From the NCBI GenBank assembly GCA_963971425.1, contig OZ020518.1:3918263-3982262 (forward strand): a stretch of 64,000 nucleotides of DNA, given 5' to 3'. Position numbers and translations under genes: made by a program. Positions 59,225 through 64,000 of this stretch are shown here, piece after piece. The notes below the pieces were generated by a model. It was not told the DNA's origin, ran no database searches, and worked only from the letters and a program-made list of their open reading frames with translations. Numbering within the stretch: the stretch's first letter is position 1; each line of letters starts with the position of its first letter. Origin of the DNA: Bryoerythrophyllum caledonicum. Taxonomy: Eukaryota > Streptophyta > Bryopsida > Pottiales > Pottiaceae.

Positions 59225-59431
59225 ATGGACGATGTGAACGACAAGGATTTTGAAATGGTTGAGTCCGAGGTGGTGCCAAATCTCAAGGTGGAGCTAGCTC
59301 CCAAACCGACCATCAATTCGTTTGACACTTCTGCGGAGGTGGCTTCTCCTCATCCTCCTCCTCTCGCTCCGCTCCCCAACGTCGTCATTCCTATTCAGCA
59401 AACTCCGTTTAAGGCGTCAACGCTCTACTGA
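59225..59431 (+). CDS. Unrecognised 68-codon frame
   Basis: Acidic start (MDDVNDKDFEMVESEVV) followed by a Pro-rich stretch. The frame continues past one stop with basic, Arg-rich sequence to about 59580. No motif recognised. It may be a relic of a transposon or gene exon. Confidence 0.2.
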   Translation: MDDVNDKDFEMVESEVVPNLKVELAPKPTINSFDTSAEVASPHPPPLAPLPNVVIPIQQTPFKASTLY

Positions 59432-59439
59432 GATGTACG

Positions 59440-60164
59440 CAATCTTTTTGCCAACAACCCTGGTTCCCAAAGAGCTCATTCTGCAAGGCTTCTCGTGAAG
59501 AGGGCGAGACAATGCCACACGCGCTGGCAGCGCACTCCCTGGTGCGGGATTTGGAGGAAGGCTCCTCATGCATCCACGCTTTGTGACGAGACGCCAACAA
59601 GCTCACGTACATGTGTGCGGATGACCTTCAATTGGAGCCCCAACAATTGATGATGGGCCCCATTAAATAAAACATAAATTTGGATAAATTTTAAAAGTAT
59701 AAATTGGTTCCTAGTGTAAATGAGTTGAGAACTCTTTGGGAATGGGGAACGTGTTGGGACGCGTTGGGAACAGAGTGGAGAACACAATGGGGAACTCTAG
59801 GGAACAACATGGGAACTCATCAGGAATGCAATGGGAACGTTGTGGAAATAATATGGTTTAAAAGGTAAATCAGTAGTGGGTAACCAAATGGTTTGGTTAG
59901 GAACCATATCAGGTTTTACCGTGAAACTGGTGTGGGCATGAGGAGCCCAACCAGACTTTTAGGGACCATATATGGAAGATGAAGCCCCATATGGTCGTCA
60001 TGTGCGTCTACTTAGTGAGAGCTCCCATTCCACCTTGGTCACAATCATTAGATAAGCATCCCTGAATGCACTGCCCAAGAAATCTTTGCTCTATAGCAGT
60101 TAGCCAAAATATGGACCTTGATGGAGCAGCACTTCTCAAAAACAATTCTCCTATTTCGTCGCAC
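59440..60164. other. Intergenic, nothing recognised
   Basis: GGGAAC words repeat around 59740-59830. No gene seen. Confidence 0.4.
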
Positions 60165-60168
60165 TTAA

Positions 60169-60976
60169 CCCCTAAAGGACCAAGACATTTTCCCCTCAAA
60201 ATTACTCCAAAACTGCCATTTTCAGCGCATTCAACACGAAGTAATACAAAATGATTTTTCTGAAGATCTAACTATAGGATCTTGTACTAGAGCTGTATGA
60301 GAGTGTGTGGTGAAAATTTTGGTAAGTTTGACAAAATGGATTGAAAGATATCAGCCTTTGAAGTGAGACAAAATCTCTTTTTGAGGTCATACTAAACACC
60401 TTCAACAAACTTCGACCACCTTCTATGGCAACTTTTTGCACTACGGGCCGTGAATTTATTATGTTAACTTGAAAAGGATCATGTTAGGCACATGTGCACC
60501 AAATTTTAGAAGTAGAAGAGGTGTAGAAGATGTTCTAAAATATCCTACAATGCAACTATGTGCTAAGAATCAACAATACACTTAATATTTTGCATATATC
60601 ATATCCTTCTCAAATTTTTGAAATTCACAAATCCGTACGGTAGATGCAAAGACCTCAATTTTCTTTCCAAGAGGAAATTTTTTTCTTTTTAAATGGACAA
60701 AAACTCGGATTTCTATTGGATTTAGAAGTTATTAAAGATTAGTGACAGTATTTGTGATATGTCACACTAAACTGCTGCACTATTTGTATATGTAAGTGAA
60801 AATAAATTGTAACTTTTGAACCGTAGGTCGGAATTCTACAAAATTTGTGTCTACGCAAAGCTAATCAAAAGTTGTCCATTCATTATAAAATCTCAGAAAA
60901 TAATGCCTCGAATTGAGAACGTGGTACCTTATCCAAACTAAAAATGTCCCTCGAGGGGACTTTGGTCCTTTAGGGG
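60169..60976. mobile_element. TTAA-flanked element, largest copy (808 bp)
   Basis: TTAA at 60165-60168 and 60977-60980. Ends CCCCTAAAGGACCAAG and CTTTGGTCCTTTAGGGG are inverted, with subterminal TTTTCCCCTC / GAGGGGAC also inverted. No transposase is encoded. TTAA duplication plus CCC/GGG ends is the pattern of piggyBac-type elements; the assignment is inference. Confidence 0.75.
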
Positions 60977-61038
60977 TTAAGCTTGGCATTGCCACACAAA
61001 AGTGGACGTCAGGCACCAAGTTCCAAACATTCTCTTTG

Positions 61039-61203
61039 GCCTTGTGTTTGGGAGAGGGTAATTGGGTTAGGTGGGTTAGGGAGTTTCATTAGGGTCCTGG
61101 TTTCTTGGCTCTGCACTGCTGGCCTTGGCGTGCCTTTTGTGTGTGTTTTCCTCGGTTTCTTTGCAATTCAAGCTTTGGTCTATTTTGTGCCAAAAAAAAA
61201 AAA
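61039..61203 (+). mobile_element. Retroposed short sequence with A-tail (165 bp)
   Basis: Exact 15-bp target duplications CAAACATTCTCTTTG at 61024-61038 and 61204-61218. The insert ends in a run of about 12 A. Its body (TTGGGTTAGGTGGGTTAGGG, then GT-rich sequence ending TATTTTGTGCC) shows no tRNA boxes. It is either a SINE of another origin, a 5'-truncated LINE end or a copied cellular RNA. Confidence 0.85.
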
Positions 61204-61218
61204 CAAACATTCTCTTTG

Positions 61219-62988
61219 CTATGTAATGTAATCACAATTCTACTCTCAAGATGGAATCCAACCCCCAAGTACTCATGAGCTTTGTTCTAGGAACTATTCT
61301 TGTTCATGATATTGTCAATGGCTAGAAACACAAGCTCTTGCTTCATGTGTCTATGAGCACTAAGAGTTTGATTTGTATATTTTTTCTAAGATTTATAGTG
61401 TAAAAAAGGCAAGTTATTAAGTTGTTCTAGAAATAATAGGTGAATGTGAACACTTTGCAACTTGTGATTTGAAAGGGTAGTTTAGCTGGACTAGGAAGGC
61501 CTCGTCTCGAGCCAGACTTGAAATCGAGGATTAGCTGTGACCAATTAGAACCGTCAATATGATTTCTGATGATCCTTGCCCTTGAATTCGAACACCAGGG
61601 TATACGAATATATCCAAAGGAAATGAGTGAATCCATATCAGGGTAGGAGACCATTAGACAATTGATTCATCAACCCTAAGCGCCTTGTGGGCGCGAGTGG
61701 CTACTCGGCCTACCGGTCAAGGGACATGACCTCGTTACCCAGATCAACGGTCCACAATTGGTGCAAGAGATTGACGATAATGATTGTTTAGAGCTAGTCC
61801 TCGATTTCGAGGGTGGCAAGTTGCGAGGCTAGAAATGACTCTTTTACATTTCAGATTGAAATGTGTGGCGGCTACAACCATTAAGTTTTGGATTTGAATG
61901 GTTGTCTAAGAAATTGATAAGTACATTATGAAAAAAGAGGAAAGGGACAACACATGTTATTAATGTGAGAAATCTGAAGTGTGTATGTCCTTGGCCGTAG
62001 TTGGAGATAATTGAATCAGCTGAGTATGTTGTGAAAGCCTAGAATATGTTCAAGTCAACTTAAGAAATTGAAATAAAGATTAATTGAAATTACCATGATA
62101 AAATGAGAAAGATCGAGTTGTGTCAGAAAAGTCTCATATTATTAGTGCAATAATCAGTGAAATTATTATTGTTGAATTCTGTGCGCCAGATGATGGTGGG
62201 TCGGTCGGCATACTTGGGGACTACAAGCAATGCCACAGCCTTAGATTATTGCCCTGAAACTACAAGTCAAATGAGCAAATTCCAAGCTGTTAGAGCTTTG
62301 TCAGAGCCTTCTATTGATCCATCCTCACCAGCGTTTTTTTTATTGGCAAATTTTCACCAGAAACTTACCTGATAAATGACATTGCAATTTTGACATATTC
62401 AAAATGAATGGTTTTGGGGTCCCTAGGTGCCACTCACGGTTTAGGGCTGAAAGGATGTGAGCCTGTCTCCTACCGCAGTGGCACTGCTTGTCGCCGTCGC
62501 GCGCCGCCCCTGTCGCGTCTCGGCAGCCTGTTCCCCTCCTTCTCTTGTCCGACGCGCGCCACACCCTACATATTCTTGCATGCCATCGCCAACAGTAGTG
62601 CACCCAAGATTAGAACCAGGTTGCCAATTGAAGCACTTCGCTATTCCAGAGTTCTCCATAAGCGAGACAATCGTAGAGTTTCTGTCGCCAAGTGAATCCG
62701 TTGTGAACGCGGTGATGGCGAGCGTTGGAGCATTGCTATGAATACTGTGACAACGGTGATGGTAGCGGGTGTGGCGCGCATTGGACAAGAGCACCAGGGG
62801 AGCTTCGCTGCTGGCAGCAAGACAATGTCACAAATCGTGGGCGTTCGTGATAGTGGCGTTTGTGGCACCATCGTCATCATAAATCTCTTCACAACCAGGG
62901 AGTTTCCAAACCTTGGTCTTTGTTTTCTCGAATTGCATGTTCTAGTTGTGTTTAGGGTTTATGCATGGCTCCCAAGCTCTAATCTTCT
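61219..62988. other. Intergenic, nothing firmly recognised
   Basis: Open frames of 70-120 codons occur at 62157-62372 (+) and 62441-62794 (-), the latter GC-rich. I recognise no family and no exon structure. Confidence 0.4.
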
Positions 62989-64000
62989 TTGTCTAAATTC
63001 TGGTATGATGGAAGAGTGCCGGGAGATAGTTTGGAGACTATGGTAGAAGGCTTAGAGGTTGTTCGCGTGTGCAGCGAGGGTTCAGAGACTGCCGATGCGG
63101 AGGAGGTTACTTCTGCAAACCGCGTGATTATTCTCAAGAAGAAAGCCAAACCATCCGTCAGTTCAGACTCTGATGTGCAGCCATCGGCTGTCCCATGATT
63201 GAGGCCGCGCGGCGAAGGTGGCAAAGCTATGAACACAATCGCCACTTTCAAGATAGCTGGGCTACACGCCTACCGTGGGTGGTGGGTGGAGTCGGTGCTG
63301 GGCCGTGACAGGCGTGTCTACGAGGTGCGATGCAAAGTTTGTTCAGAGGTGGAGGGCCGGGAGAAGCTTCTTGTGCCAAAGTTTGACTCCCTTTGGAAGC
63401 ATGTTGGGAGGAGGAAGGCACTCATCAATTTCGGAAAAATCAAGAAAGGAAATCACTATTTCTTCGCAACCTGCTAGTACGTAAAAAATGAGCGCATATT
63501 TTTTGCAAGAGGAGGTACGGAGACTGTTGCCCAACAAGTGATTGAAGGAACGACTCGTGAAAAGAAGAAGAAGTTGGTGCAGTTTCAGGTTTTGTTTTGG
63601 CTTCTCAGCCAGGGACGACCAATGACCGACTTTGAGCCGTCTTGGGTGTCGTTGTAGCAGTTGGTGGTGCTTGATGACGCAATTGAAGATCAGATCGCTC
63701 CTTTCATGGTGGGGTGCATTGCATGGCGCATTGCAGCAATTTGGCAGTGGAGCCGCTCTCCAATGTGCCAATTGTAGCTAAATTTGAATGGCTTTGCCAA
63801 GCCATGTACACATACTTCAGTACCAGTTCGAAGAAGCACCTTGAGTTTCATAAACTTGTTGACATTGTGGAAACATAGGGTTTGAGAATGCTCAAAAACG
63901 TGAAGACACGTTGGATATCACTTCTTGAGCCACTTAGACGAGTGATGGGGGAATACAATACCCTGATGATGAAGATGTGCAAAGATGCGGCATTGAAAGA
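62989..64000 (+). pseudogene. hAT-like transposase (zinc finger 862-like) remnant, cut by window edge
   Basis: One frame from 62989 carries an acidic lead, then a BED-like zinc-finger region (YEVRCKVCSEVEGR, then PKFDSLWKHVGRRK), then FFARGGTETVAQQVIEG and LVQFQVLFWLLSQGRPMTDF. It crosses stops near 63197, 63475 and 63656. After a frame change around 63700-63790 it continues MYTYFSTSSKKHLEFHKLVD, stop, then LKNVKTRWISLLEPLRRVM to the window end. The KTRWISLLEPLRR motif and the order are typical of hAT-derived proteins with a degenerate transposase domain, common in plants and animals. It is dead as read here. The C-terminal dimerisation part would lie beyond the window. Confidence 0.75.

Noticed and set aside
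61430-61830. Possible RNA gene or tRNA-like sequence (GGCGCGAGTGG... near 61700)
   Set aside because: No cloverleaf pairing and no correctly spaced A and B boxes could be found.
1-64000. LTR retroelements or virus-derived sequences
   Set aside because: I looked for paired long terminal repeats and for reverse transcriptase, integrase and capsid motifs and saw none that I could support.

Overview
This window looks like nuclear DNA of a green plant. It has long AT-rich introns with GT..AG borders, a thylakoid-lumen protein gene (PsbP-like, PPL1), a plant-type insulin-degrading enzyme gene, a plant-type tRNA-Arg(ACG) and many plant-style small transposons. A gene resembling the centriole/basal-body protein CEP78 suggests a lineage with flagellated sperm (bryophyte, lycophyte, fern or charophyte alga) rather than a flowering plant. 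That is an inference from gene content; I cannot name the species.

Layout. 0-9 kb is a gene-poor repeat mosaic. A 14-bp palindrome close to TCTCGGATCCGAGA recurs ten times between 2.3 and 7.3 kb. A nearly perfect 883-bp palindrome (two 441-bp elements tail to tail) and a 216-bp MITE are inserted in it. It also carries a decayed fragment of a GH3 beta-glucosidase and, just after the last palindrome, a decayed SWIM zinc-finger gene. 10.3-17.1 kb holds the first two exons of a CPSF100-like gene, separated by a 5,990-bp Helitron with recognisable termini and a broken Rep/helicase gene. The rest of CPSF100 is absent.

17.4-26.2 kb is a complete 26-exon gene (minus strand) for a 992-residue M16 insulin-degrading-enzyme-like metallopeptidase. 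26-34.9 kb is intergenic with hairpin elements and a 69-bp minisatellite. 35.0-37.4 kb is a complete 4-exon SETD9-like SET-domain gene (minus). A tRNA-Arg(ACG) gene (minus) follows at 38.3 kb. About 38.6-52.5 kb is a CEP78-like leucine-rich-repeat gene (plus) whose introns hold two copies of a tRNA-derived SINE and several MITEs. 54.3-56.9 kb is a complete 8-exon PPL1 gene (plus). 57-64 kb holds a 1.6-kb foldback element, a TTAA-flanked element, a short retroposed sequence with 15-bp target duplications and, at the right edge, a decayed hAT-like transposase.

The intact genes are independent housekeeping genes (peptide turnover, methyl transfer, translation, centriole assembly, photosystem II repair); nothing indicates an operon or shared pathway. 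The least ordinary structures are the palindrome array at 2.3-7.3 kb, the tail-to-tail palindrome, and a family of elements with TTAA flanks and CCC...GGG ends that resemble piggyBac derivatives. Exon borders were set by reading splice sites and homology by eye; family names come from remembered conserved motifs, not from searches.
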